The notes under the pieces were generated by a model. The model saw only the letters and a program-made list of their open reading frames with translations. It had not been told where the DNA came from and ran no database searches. Position numbers and translations under genes: made by a program. Positions 4,693 to 11,753 of a stretch of DNA of 12,598 nucleotides are shown in pieces. The number at the start of each line of letters is the position of its first letter. The first letter of the stretch is position 1. Source of the stretch: an uncultured Blautia sp. (lineage in GTDB: Bacteria; Bacillota; Clostridia; Lachnospirales; Lachnospiraceae). Location: NCBI GenBank assembly GCA_938028845.1, contig CALIZJ010000016.1:1-12598 (forward strand), written 5' to 3'.

Positions 4693-6135
4693 ATGCTTTC
4701 ACAGGAACGGGCGCCTATTTATGAGGCGCTTCAGGAATTTGAGAAAAAAAGGGTGGTGCCTTTTGATGTTCCCGGGCATAAGCGCGGCAGGGGAAATCCG
4801 GAGCTGGCCTCTCTTTTAGGGGAGAAATGTGTGCGCATGGACGTAAATTCCATGAAGCCTTTGGATAATCTGTGCCACCCTGTATCTGTAATCCGGGAGG
4901 CAGAGGAATTGGCGGCAGAGGCATTTGGAGCGGCCCATGCCTTTTTAATGGTGGGAGGAACCACCTCGGCGGTGCAGGCGATGATCCTTTCCTCTGCAAA
5001 GAGAGGAGATAAGATCATTCTTCCAAGAAATGTACACCGCAGCGTTATGGGGGCGATGGTCCTGTGCGGGGCGATTCCCGTCTATGTGGACCCGGCTTCA
5101 GACGAGAGCCTTGGAATCCCCCTTGGAATGAGGGTGGCAGATGTGGAAAAAGCCATCCGGGAGAATCCAGATGCCAAGGCAGTGCTGGTGAATAATCCTA
5201 CTTATTATGGAATCTGCTCAGATATCCGCAGGATTGCCAAGCTTGCTCATGAACATGGGATGCTTTGTCTGGCGGATGAGGCTCATGGGACACATTTTTA
5301 TTTTAACGAAAATCTTCCTGTTTCCGCTATGGAGGCCGGAGCAGATCTGGCGGCTGTTTCCATGCATAAATCCGGAGGAAGTCTTACCCAGAGTTCTCTG
5401 CTTTTGGCAGGACCGGAGGTTTCTGAAGGCTATGTGCGCCAGATCATTAATTTAACGCAGACTACAAGCGGTTCTTATCTGCTGCTTTCAAGCCTTGATA
5501 TTTCCAGAAGAAACCTTGCCCTTAGAGGGGAGGAGGCGTTTAGCCAGGTGATCCGCCTTGCAGAATATGCACGAAGTGAGATCAATGCCATTGGAGGTTA
5601 TCGCGCCTTTGGGCGGGAACTGATAAACGGAAACAGTGTTTTTGATTTCGATGTGACGAAGCTTTCCGTGCATACTCTTGATATCGGACTGGCGGGAATC
5701 GAGGTTTATGATTTGCTCAGAGACGAGTATGACATTCAGATCGAATTTGGAGATCTTGGAAACATTCTGGCTTACTTGTCTATTGGAGACAGGCCAAGAG
5801 ATGTGGAGCGTCTGGTGGGAGCTCTGGCGGAGATCCGGCGCCGATACCAGAAAAGCAGGGCTGGATTGATGCAGCAGGAGTATATCGACCCGGAAGTGGC
5901 AGTTTCGCCCCAGGAGGCGTTTTATGCAGAGAAAGAAATGTTGCCTTTAGATGAGACAAAGGGACGGATCTGCAGTGAGTTTGTAATGTGCTATCCCCCT
6001 GGAATCCCCATCCTTGCGCCAGGAGAAAAGATTACAGAGCAGATTTTAGAGTATATCAAATATGCAAAAGAAAAAGGCTGCAGCATGACAGGACCGGAGG
6101 ACCCGGACATAGAAAAACTGAATGTATTAAAATAG
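4693..6135 (+). CDS. speA: Arginine decarboxylase, Orn/Lys/Arg decarboxylase family (SpeA-type)
   Basis: This 480-residue fold type I PLP enzyme belongs to the short Orn/Lys/Arg decarboxylases, such as Bacillus SpeA, which lack the N-terminal wing domain of E. coli inducible decarboxylases. Visible motifs are DVPGHKRG (25-32), the phosphate-binding GGTTSAVQA (88-96), ADEAHGTH with Asp195 for the PLP ring nitrogen and His198 to stack on it, and SMHKSGG with the Schiff-base Lys226. The C-terminal segment carries CYPPGIPIL. Sequence alone cannot separate arginine, lysine and ornithine as substrate. The agmatinase gene two positions downstream makes arginine to agmatine the likely reaction. A GGGAG site precedes the ATG. 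Confidence 0.93.
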   Translation: MLSQERAPIYEALQEFEKKRVVPFDVPGHKRGRGNPELASLLGEKCVRMDVNSMKPLDNLCHPVSVIREAEELAAEAFGAAHAFLMVGGTTSAVQAMILSSAKRGDKIILPRNVHRSVMGAMVLCGAIPVYVDPASDESLGIPLGMRVADVEKAIRENPDAKAVLVNNPTYYGICSDIRRIAKLAHEHGMLCLADEAHGTHFYFNENLPVSAMEAGADLAAVSMHKSGGSLTQSSLLLAGPEVSEGYVRQIINLTQTTSGSYLLLSSLDISRRNLALRGEEAFSQVIRLAEYARSEINAIGGYRAFGRELINGNSVFDFDVTKLSVHTLDIGLAGIEVYDLLRDEYDIQIEFGDLGNILAYLSIGDRPRDVERLVGALAEIRRRYQKSRAGLMQQEYIDPEVAVSPQEAFYAEKEMLPLDETKGRICSEFVMCYPPGIPILAPGEKITEQILEYIKYAKEKGCSMTGPEDPDIEKLNVLK

Positions 6136-6189
6136 CAGGATATAAAGAGAAGATTTATAAACAGCAGAATAGGAAGGAGGTCGTATCTT

Positions 6190-7041
6190 TTGGAGCTTTG
6201 GTTTTCAGAATCCCATACGCCCAACGTTAAGTTTTCCATACGTGTGGATAAGCAGATCTACAGTGGAAAAAGTGAGTTTCAGCGGATCGATGTGTTTGAA
6301 TCCCCGGAATTTGGACGTTTCCTGGTGCTGGATGGGTATATGATGCTCACAGAAAAGGACGAATTTATTTATCATGAAATGATCACGCATGTGCCTATGG
6401 CAGTGCACCCGAATGTGAAGGATGTGCTGGTCATTGGTGCGGGAGACGGAGGTGTGATCCGGGAGCTTGTACAGTACCCGGAAATCCAGCATATAGATAT
6501 GGTGGAGATCGATCCTCTGGTAGTGGAGGTATGCAAAAAATACCTTTTGAAAACAGCCTGCAGGCTGGATGATCCGCGTCTTACGATCCATTATGAGGAC
6601 GGATTGAAGTTTGTGCGGTCAAAAGAAGCCCAGTACGATCTGATCATTGTGGATTCCACGGATCCCTTCGGACCAGGAGAGGGACTGTTTACAAGGGAGT
6701 TTTACGGGAATTGTTATAAGGCTCTTAGGGAGGACGGAATTTTGGTCAACCAGCATGAGAGTCCTTACTATACAGAGGACGCCATTGCCTGCCAGAGGAC
6801 GCATAAAAATATCGTGCAGTCTTTCCCGGTGAGCAAGGTATACCAGGCCCATATCCCTACTTATCCGTCGGGCCACTGGCTATTTGGATTCGCTTCTAAG
6901 AAATATCATCCATTAAAGAATCTGGATGAGATCCGCTGGAATATGAGAGGAATCACTACAAGGTACTATACGACTACTCTCCATAAAGGAGCGTTTTATA
7001 TTCCGGCATATGTGGAGGAATTGCTGAAAAATGTTGAATAA
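6190..7041 (+). CDS. speE: Spermidine synthase (polyamine aminopropyltransferase)
   Basis: SpeE moves an aminopropyl group from decarboxylated AdoMet to putrescine, giving spermidine and methylthioadenosine. The 283-residue protein aligns well with Bacillus SpeE from the start (LWFSES) to the C terminus. It has YHEMITHVP (61-69), the nucleotide-binding VIGAGDGGVIREL (81-93), EIDP (107-110), YEDG (135-138) and the catalytic DSTDPFGP (155-162), followed by IPTYPSG. The start is a TTG at 6190: AGGAGG lies 9 nt upstream and the alignment begins exactly there. The TTG start may lower expression relative to its neighbours. It lies 54 nt after speA and overlaps speB. The acceptor could differ from putrescine, since acceptor choice in this family is hard to predict. 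Confidence 0.95.
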   Translation: MELWFSESHTPNVKFSIRVDKQIYSGKSEFQRIDVFESPEFGRFLVLDGYMMLTEKDEFIYHEMITHVPMAVHPNVKDVLVIGAGDGGVIRELVQYPEIQHIDMVEIDPLVVEVCKKYLLKTACRLDDPRLTIHYEDGLKFVRSKEAQYDLIIVDSTDPFGPGEGLFTREFYGNCYKALREDGILVNQHESPYYTEDAIACQRTHKNIVQSFPVSKVYQAHIPTYPSGHWLFGFASKKYHPLKNLDEIRWNMRGITTRYYTTTLHKGAFYIPAYVEELLKNVE

Positions 7042-7894
7042 AAATATAGAAACCTATATGGAATGTGACAAAGAGGCGTCTGCAGCAGAGATTATTTTAT
7101 TTGGAGCGCCCTTTGATTCTACCACTTCCTACCGCCCCGGCACAAGGTTCGGAAGCGGCGCTGTCCGCAGGGAGTCTTACGGGATTGAATGTTACAGCCC
7201 GTATCAGGATAAGGATCTTACAGATACGGCTGTGCTGGACTGCGGAGATCTGGAGCTGTGTTTTGGGGATACCAGCCAGGCGCTGGAGCAGATTACCGCT
7301 TTTACAAAGGAAGTCTTAGAAGAGAAAAAACTGCCGTTTATGCTTGGAGGGGAACACCTTGTTACCCTTGGGGCCTTTCGGGCGGTTAAGGAAGCATATC
7401 CGGATGTACATGTGATTCATTTTGACGCTCATGCGGATCTGCGTGAGGAGTATCTGGATGTAAAACTCTCCCATGCCTGTGTACTGCGCAGGTGCTGGGA
7501 GCTGGTTGGCGATGGGCGTATCCATCAGTTCGGCATCCGTTCCGGAGACCGGGAGGAATTCCGGTGGGGAAAGGAGCATGTGGATACAAGGAAGTTTGAT
7601 TTTGAAGGACTTGCGGATACCCTTAAGAAGCTAAAAGGAAAGCCTGTTTATTTCACCCTGGATCTGGATGTATTAGATCCAAGCGTGTTTCCCGGAACAG
7701 GAACGCCGGAGCCGGGAGGCGTAAGCTTTGACGAGCTTCGGAAAGCAGCCACCCTTGTGTGCGAACAGGGAAATATCGTGGGGTGCGACGTAAATGAACT
7801 CAGCCCTCATTATGACCAGAGCGGAGTTTCCACCATGGTGGCATGTAAAATCGTAAGAGAGATGCTTCTCGCATTAAGCGGAAAAGATAAATGA
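7031..7894 (+). CDS. speB: Agmatinase (agmatine ureohydrolase)
   Basis: This 287-residue ureohydrolase-family enzyme hydrolyses agmatine to putrescine and urea with two Mn ions. The metal ligands are visible: His109 in GGEHLVT, Asp132, His134 and Asp136 in HFDAHADLR, and Asp211 and Asp213 in LDLDVLDP. SHACVLRR (147-154) and TPEPGGVSF also fit the family. The family includes guanidinobutyrase and arginase, but the arginine decarboxylase and spermidine synthase in the same operon make agmatinase the best call. Its ATG lies 11 nt inside the end of speE, so the two are probably translationally coupled. Confidence 0.94.
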   Translation: MLNKNIETYMECDKEASAAEIILFGAPFDSTTSYRPGTRFGSGAVRRESYGIECYSPYQDKDLTDTAVLDCGDLELCFGDTSQALEQITAFTKEVLEEKKLPFMLGGEHLVTLGAFRAVKEAYPDVHVIHFDAHADLREEYLDVKLSHACVLRRCWELVGDGRIHQFGIRSGDREEFRWGKEHVDTRKFDFEGLADTLKKLKGKPVYFTLDLDVLDPSVFPGTGTPEPGGVSFDELRKAATLVCEQGNIVGCDVNELSPHYDQSGVSTMVACKIVREMLLALSGKDK

Positions 7895-7952
7895 GAAGAG
7901 TGCAGCAGTAAATGCACAGAATTAAGAAAATTACATTAGGAGGATAAAAGAT

Positions 7953-9212
7953 ATGAGTAAAGTTTTGATCATTGGCTGCGGCGGCGTTGCCGGCGTGGCA
8001 ATCCATAAATGCTGTCAGAACAGCGAGGTATTTGATGAAATCTGCATTGCAAGCCGTACCAAGTCTAAATGCGATGCCTTAAAGGAAAAACTTGAGGGAA
8101 CCACCAAGACGAAGATTACCACAGAACAGGTGGATGCGGACAAGGTAGAAGAGCTTGTAGCTCTTATTAAGAAGGTACAGCCGGATCTTGTTATGAATAT
8201 CGCCCTGCCTTACCAGGATCTTACCATTATGGATGCCTGCCTGGAGTGTGGGGTAAACTATATGGATACCGCCAACTATGAGCCGGAAGATATCACAGAT
8301 CCTGCATGGAGAGAGGTTTATGAAAAACGCTGCAAGGAAGAAGGATTTTCAGCATATTTTGATTACTCCTGGCAGTGGGCATATAAAGAAAAATTTGAAA
8401 AGGCAGGTCTTACCGCCCTGCTTGGTTCCGGATTTGACCCGGGCGTGACCCAGGCTTACTGTGCTTATGCTCAGAAGCATTTATTTGACCAGATCGATAC
8501 CATCGACATTCTGGACTGCAACGGCGGGGATCATGGCTATCCTTTTGCCACTAACTTTAATCCGGAGATTAATTTACGAGAGGTTTCCGCGCCAGGTTCT
8601 TACTGGGAAGACGGCCATTGGGTAGAGATTCCGGCTATGAGCATTAAGAGAGAATATGATTTTGACCAGGTAGGAGAAAAGGATATGTATCTTCTTCACC
8701 ATGAAGAAATCGAATCTCTGGCAAAAAATATTCCAGGCGTAAAGCGTATCCGTTTTTTCATGACTTTTGGACAGAGTTATCTTACCCATATGAACTGTCT
8801 GGAAAACGTGGGTATGCTTTCTACAGAGCCCATTGAGTTTGAAGGACACCAGATTGTTCCCATTCAGTTTTTAAAAGCTCTTCTGCCGGATCCTGCAAGC
8901 CTTGGACCGCGCACAGTGGGAAAAACTAATATCGGCTGTATCTTCACCGGAAAGAAGGACGGAAAAGAGAAAAAAGCCTATATTTATAATGTATGTGATC
9001 ATCAGGAATGTTATAAAGAAGTGGGCTCCCAGGCAATTTCTTACACCACAGGCGTTCCGGCTATGGTAGGCGCTATGATGCTGCTGACAGGAAAATGGAA
9101 TAAACCGGGCGTCTTTACTGTAGAAGAGTTCGATCCAGATCCCTATATGGAAGCGCTGAATAAATGGGGCCTGCCATGGCAGATCAACGATGATCCGAAA
9201 CTGGTGGACTAA
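7953..9212 (+). CDS. Carboxynorspermidine/carboxyspermidine dehydrogenase
   Basis: This 419-residue member of the saccharopine dehydrogenase superfamily has an N-terminal Rossmann motif, VLIIGCGGVAG (4-14), for NAD(P)H. In the polyamine branch, the enzyme condenses a diamine with aspartate beta-semialdehyde and reduces the imine to a carboxylated triamine: carboxyspermidine from putrescine, or carboxynorspermidine from 1,3-diaminopropane. The stretches IALPYQDL, YMDTANYEP, GSGFDPGVTQ and GGDHGYPFATNFNPEIN are typical of this enzyme and not of lysine-forming saccharopine reductase. AGGAGG stands 8-9 nt before the ATG. It lies 58 nt after speB and shares one base with nspC, the decarboxylase that completes the route. 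Since the operon makes putrescine, carboxyspermidine is the likely product. Confidence 0.93.
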   Translation: MSKVLIIGCGGVAGVAIHKCCQNSEVFDEICIASRTKSKCDALKEKLEGTTKTKITTEQVDADKVEELVALIKKVQPDLVMNIALPYQDLTIMDACLECGVNYMDTANYEPEDITDPAWREVYEKRCKEEGFSAYFDYSWQWAYKEKFEKAGLTALLGSGFDPGVTQAYCAYAQKHLFDQIDTIDILDCNGGDHGYPFATNFNPEINLREVSAPGSYWEDGHWVEIPAMSIKREYDFDQVGEKDMYLLHHEEIESLAKNIPGVKRIRFFMTFGQSYLTHMNCLENVGMLSTEPIEFEGHQIVPIQFLKALLPDPASLGPRTVGKTNIGCIFTGKKDGKEKKAYIYNVCDHQECYKEVGSQAISYTTGVPAMVGAMMLLTGKWNKPGVFTVEEFDPDPYMEALNKWGLPWQINDDPKLVD

Positions 9213-10342
9213 TGGTTATGGACAAGGACTTTCGAACACCGTATTTTCTGGTGGATGAAGAAAAGCTGCTTTGGAATTTAAAGATCCTGGACGAAGTCCA
9301 GCACCGTACAGGATGTAAGATTCTGCTGGCGCAGAAAGCATTTTCCATGTTCCATGTGTATCCACTTTTGGCAAAGCATCTTGCCGGGACCACAGCCAGC
9401 GGGCTGTTTGAAGCGAAACTGGGGCATGAAGAGTTTGGCGGGGAAACCCACGTGTTTTCCCCGGCTTACCGGGAGGAGGAATTCGAGGAGCTTTTGACCT
9501 ATGTGGATGACCTGGTATTTAATTCTCCCGCCCAGGTGAAGCGCTATGGAGCCAGGGCAAAGGCTGCGGGAAAATCAGTAGGTCTTCGGGTGAATCCAGA
9601 GTGCTCCACACAGGAAGGGCATGCCATTTATGATCCCTGTGCGCCTGGTTCCCGTCTGGGGACGACTTCGGCTCAGTTTGAGGAAGAAATACTTCCCCTT
9701 CTCGATGGACTGCATTTTCATACCTTATGCGAGCAGAATTCAGATGACCTGGAAAAGACGGTGGCGGCTTTTGAAGAAAAGTTCGGAAAATACTGCCAGG
9801 GAATGAAATGGCTGAATTTAGGCGGCGGACATCACATTACAAGAGCAGATTATGATGTGGAACGTTTGATCCGGATCATAAATTACTTGAAAGAAAAGTA
9901 CCAGGTGCAGATTTATCTGGAACCAGGGGAGGCTGTGGTATTAAATGCCGGCTATCTGGTATCAGAGGTTTTAGAGATCGTGCACAACGAAATGGATATT
10001 GCCATTTTGGATACTTCGGCGGCCTGTCATATGCCGGATGTATTGGAAATGCCGTATCGTCCTCCGGTGAAAGAGGGAAAAATGCCGGGAGAAACGCCGT
10101 ATACCTACAGGCTTGCCGGACCTACCTGTCTGGCAGGGGACGTCATTGGGGATTATTCCTTTGAGAAACCTTTAAGGGAAGGCAGCCGGGTAGTATTTGA
10201 GGATATGGCTCTTTATACTATGGTGAAAACGAATACGTTTAACGGAATGTGCCTGCCGTCCATTGTATATAAAAAGAGGGATGGAAGCTGCGAACTGGTA
10301 CGCAGTTTTGGATATGAGGATTTTAAAAGCCGGCTTTCTTAA
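9212..10342 (+). CDS. nspC: Carboxynorspermidine/carboxyspermidine decarboxylase
   Basis: NspC decarboxylates carboxyspermidine or carboxynorspermidine to the free triamine. The 376-residue protein is a fold type III (alanine-racemase-like) PLP enzyme. The Schiff-base lysine is Lys42 in LLAQKAFS; GLHFHTLCEQ, the phosphate-binding LNLGGGHH (201-208), LEPGEAVVLNAG and CLAGD (306-310, Cys306 from the partner subunit) follow. The ATG overlaps the dehydrogenase stop as TAATG, so translation is probably coupled; a second ATG at 9218, giving MDKDFRTPYF, is an equally likely start. It is the last gene of the operon and its stop codon lies within the terminator hairpin. Confidence 0.94.
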   Translation: MVMDKDFRTPYFLVDEEKLLWNLKILDEVQHRTGCKILLAQKAFSMFHVYPLLAKHLAGTTASGLFEAKLGHEEFGGETHVFSPAYREEEFEELLTYVDDLVFNSPAQVKRYGARAKAAGKSVGLRVNPECSTQEGHAIYDPCAPGSRLGTTSAQFEEEILPLLDGLHFHTLCEQNSDDLEKTVAAFEEKFGKYCQGMKWLNLGGGHHITRADYDVERLIRIINYLKEKYQVQIYLEPGEAVVLNAGYLVSEVLEIVHNEMDIAILDTSAACHMPDVLEMPYRPPVKEGKMPGETPYTYRLAGPTCLAGDVIGDYSFEKPLREGSRVVFEDMALYTMVKTNTFNGMCLPSIVYKKRDGSCELVRSFGYEDFKSRLS

Positions 10343-10355
10343 AAGCCGGTTTTTT
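10325..10355 (+). terminator. Terminator of the polyamine operon
   Basis: CCGGCTTT (10330-10337) and AAAGCCGG (10342-10349) form an 8-bp stem with a CTTA loop, followed by TTTTTT (10350-10355). An upstream A-run can pair with the T-run to extend the stem. The nspC stop codon TAA at 10340 sits in the loop, so the operon is closed without spare sequence. Confidence 0.9.
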
Positions 10356-10381
10356 AATCAAAAAATTTTTTAAAAATCTTC

Positions 10382-10412
10382 TTGACTTTGACGCTGCGGA
10401 AACTTGTACACT
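10382..10412 (+). promoter_or_regulatory. MerR-type promoter with 19-bp spacer
   Basis: TTGACT (10382-10387) and TACACT (10407-10412) are 19 bp apart. This long spacer is the hallmark of promoters that MerR-family proteins activate by untwisting DNA, and the spacer begins TTGACGCTGCG like many Mta/TipA-type sites. It lies about 80 bp before the MerR gene and implies autoregulation. The expected inverted repeat is only partly visible. Confidence 0.6.
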
Positions 10413-10494
10413 CTTTATAACAGCAAAAGACAGACAAAAACAGAACTGTCAAAAGGCTGGCGGTTTTAATAACAGGAAGGTGCAGGAGGAAGAC

Positions 10495-11265
10495 ATGGAG
10501 TATGGCATACGGGAATTAGCACAGATGGCAGGGGTCAGCGCGCGGACCCTGCGCTATTACGATGAGATCGGGCTCTTAAAGCCTCTTTATACTACAGAGG
10601 CGGGCTATCGTTATTATGGGGAGAAGGAAGCGGAACTTTTGCAGCAGATTTTGTTTTACCGTGAACGGGGAATGGGGCTGCAGCAGATATCCAGGATCAT
10701 CCATGAGGATAGCTTTGACGTATTTAATGCTTTGGAAGAACATCTTTTTGCACTGGAGTTGCAGAGGGAAAAGATTGACCGTCTGATTTTTGCTGTGAAG
10801 AGGACGATGGCGTCCATGAAAGGAGAGATTACTATGGATACACAGGAGAAGTTTCAGGCATTTAAAGAAAAAGTTGTGCGGGAAAAGGAGGAGGCTTACG
10901 GAAAAGAAAGCCGTGCCAAATATGGAGATATGGCTGTGGAGGAAGCCAACCGCAGAATCCTTGAAATGACAGAAGAGGACTATGAAAGATTTCAGAATCT
11001 TGGAGAGGAAATTTTAAAACAATTGGAAGAGGCCGTCCGCGAAGGAGAAGATCCCAGGGGCGAGAAAGGGAAAAGGATCGTAAAGCTTCATAAGGAATGG
11101 CTGGGTTATACCTGGAAAACATACAGTGAGCAGGCGCACAAAGGGCTTACAGCCATGTATGTGGAGGACGAGAGGTTTACCAAGTATTATGACCGCCAGA
11201 TACCTGGATGTGCAAAGTTTTTAAAAGAGGCGGCAGAATACTGGGTAAGTAAAGAAATTGGGTAG
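10495..11265 (+). CDS. MerR-family regulator with TipAS effector domain (Mta-like)
   Basis: This 256-residue transcription factor has an N-terminal MerR winged helix-turn-helix (IRELAQMAGVSARTLRYYDEIGL, about 5-27, then GYRYYGEKE). A long dimerisation helix spans about 75-108, and a C-terminal TipAS-type domain of about 130-250 ends in KYYDRQIPGCAKFLKEAAEYW. Domain order and length match Bacillus Mta (about 257 residues), which activates multidrug transporters; TipAS domains bind bulky or peptide-like antibiotics. An in-frame GTG at 10480 exists, but the ATG at 10495 is preferred because AGGAGG (10484-10489) lies 5 nt before it. The gene is separated from the polyamine operon by a terminator and has its own MerR-type promoter. 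No target transporter is in the window, so its ligand and regulon are unknown. Confidence 0.92.
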   Translation: MEYGIRELAQMAGVSARTLRYYDEIGLLKPLYTTEAGYRYYGEKEAELLQQILFYRERGMGLQQISRIIHEDSFDVFNALEEHLFALELQREKIDRLIFAVKRTMASMKGEITMDTQEKFQAFKEKVVREKEEAYGKESRAKYGDMAVEEANRRILEMTEEDYERFQNLGEEILKQLEEAVREGEDPRGEKGKRIVKLHKEWLGYTWKTYSEQAHKGLTAMYVEDERFTKYYDRQIPGCAKFLKEAAEYWVSKEIG

Positions 11266-11367
11266 GATGATTTCGAGAATTCTGTAAGATAACAACAACA
11301 TTATGAGGTAAAAGAATTTACATCGCTGGTGTACGAATAATAAGGGCGATTTGTATTCTTAATATTT

Positions 11368-11402
11368 ATGGCAGGCTATCTTATGTGAAGGCCTGCCATT
11401 TT
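11368..11402 (+). terminator. Probable terminator after the MerR gene
   Basis: ATGGCAGGC (11368-11376) and GCCTGCCAT (11391-11399) form a perfect 9-bp stem with a 14-nt loop, followed by a short run of four T residues. The T-tract is weak, so termination may be incomplete. Confidence 0.65.
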
Positions 11403-11551
11403 GCGCTAAACTGTGGTGTTTATGTATATATTTCTTAGGTCGGTTTTGCAAAAGATTAAGGCTTTTATAAAAAATTACTAGTACAATAAACAAAAATTAA
11501 AAACATAATATGTGAAAAACAACTAAAAAATAAATAAGATAAGAAATATTA
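11403..11551. other. AT-rich intergenic stretch
   Basis: No reading frame or convincing RNA structure is visible. A- and T-runs are dense, especially at 11460-11550, directly upstream of a consensus promoter, where they could act as an UP element for RNA polymerase. Confidence 0.3.
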
Positions 11552-11580
11552 TTGACAATATTAGATGATATAATTATAAT
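11552..11580 (+). promoter_or_regulatory. Consensus sigma-A promoter upstream of the LacI gene (distal)
   Basis: TTGACA (11552-11557) and TATAAT (11575-11580) match the consensus exactly with a 17-bp spacer. The start would be near 11587, only about 12 bp before the first of three operator copies, a good position for repression by blocking the polymerase. Confidence 0.8.
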
Positions 11581-11598
11581 AAAAAAAGATTTAAGGAA

Positions 11599-11694
11599 GT
11601 AAACCGATTTACAAACGGTTATTTTTTATGAGATTTTAGTAAACCGATTTACAAAGGAAATTATTTTTTTTATTTGTTTAGTAAACCGCTTCAC
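11599..11694. promoter_or_regulatory. Three phased LacI-type operators
   Basis: GTAAACCGATTTAC occurs at 11599-11612 and again at 11639-11652, and a variant GTAAACCGCTTCAC lies at 11681-11694. Each has the central CG and near-palindromic arms of LacI-family operators; the third is flanked by TTTA and TAAA, extending its symmetry. Start-to-start distances are 40 and 42 bp, close to four helical turns, so bound dimers would face the same side of the DNA. The adjacent LacI-family protein is the obvious candidate to bind. Confidence 0.75.
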
Positions 11695-11718
11695 TAAATT
11701 GTATTTTTATAGTATTAT
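11690..11718 (+). promoter_or_regulatory. Possible proximal promoter of the LacI gene
   Basis: TTCACT (11690-11695) and TATTAT (11713-11718) are 17 bp apart. The -35 element overlaps the third operator, so repressor binding would directly exclude RNA polymerase. It is weaker than the distal promoter. Confidence 0.45.
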
Positions 11719-11753
11719 ATTAGTAAAATAAAAATGCAAGGTGGGGGAAAGGT

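Noticed and set aside
11602..11626. AACCG/CGGTT hairpin followed by T-run as a terminator in the LacI leader
   Set aside because: The stem is only 5 bp with a 9-nt loop and lies within the first operator; the operator reading is stronger.
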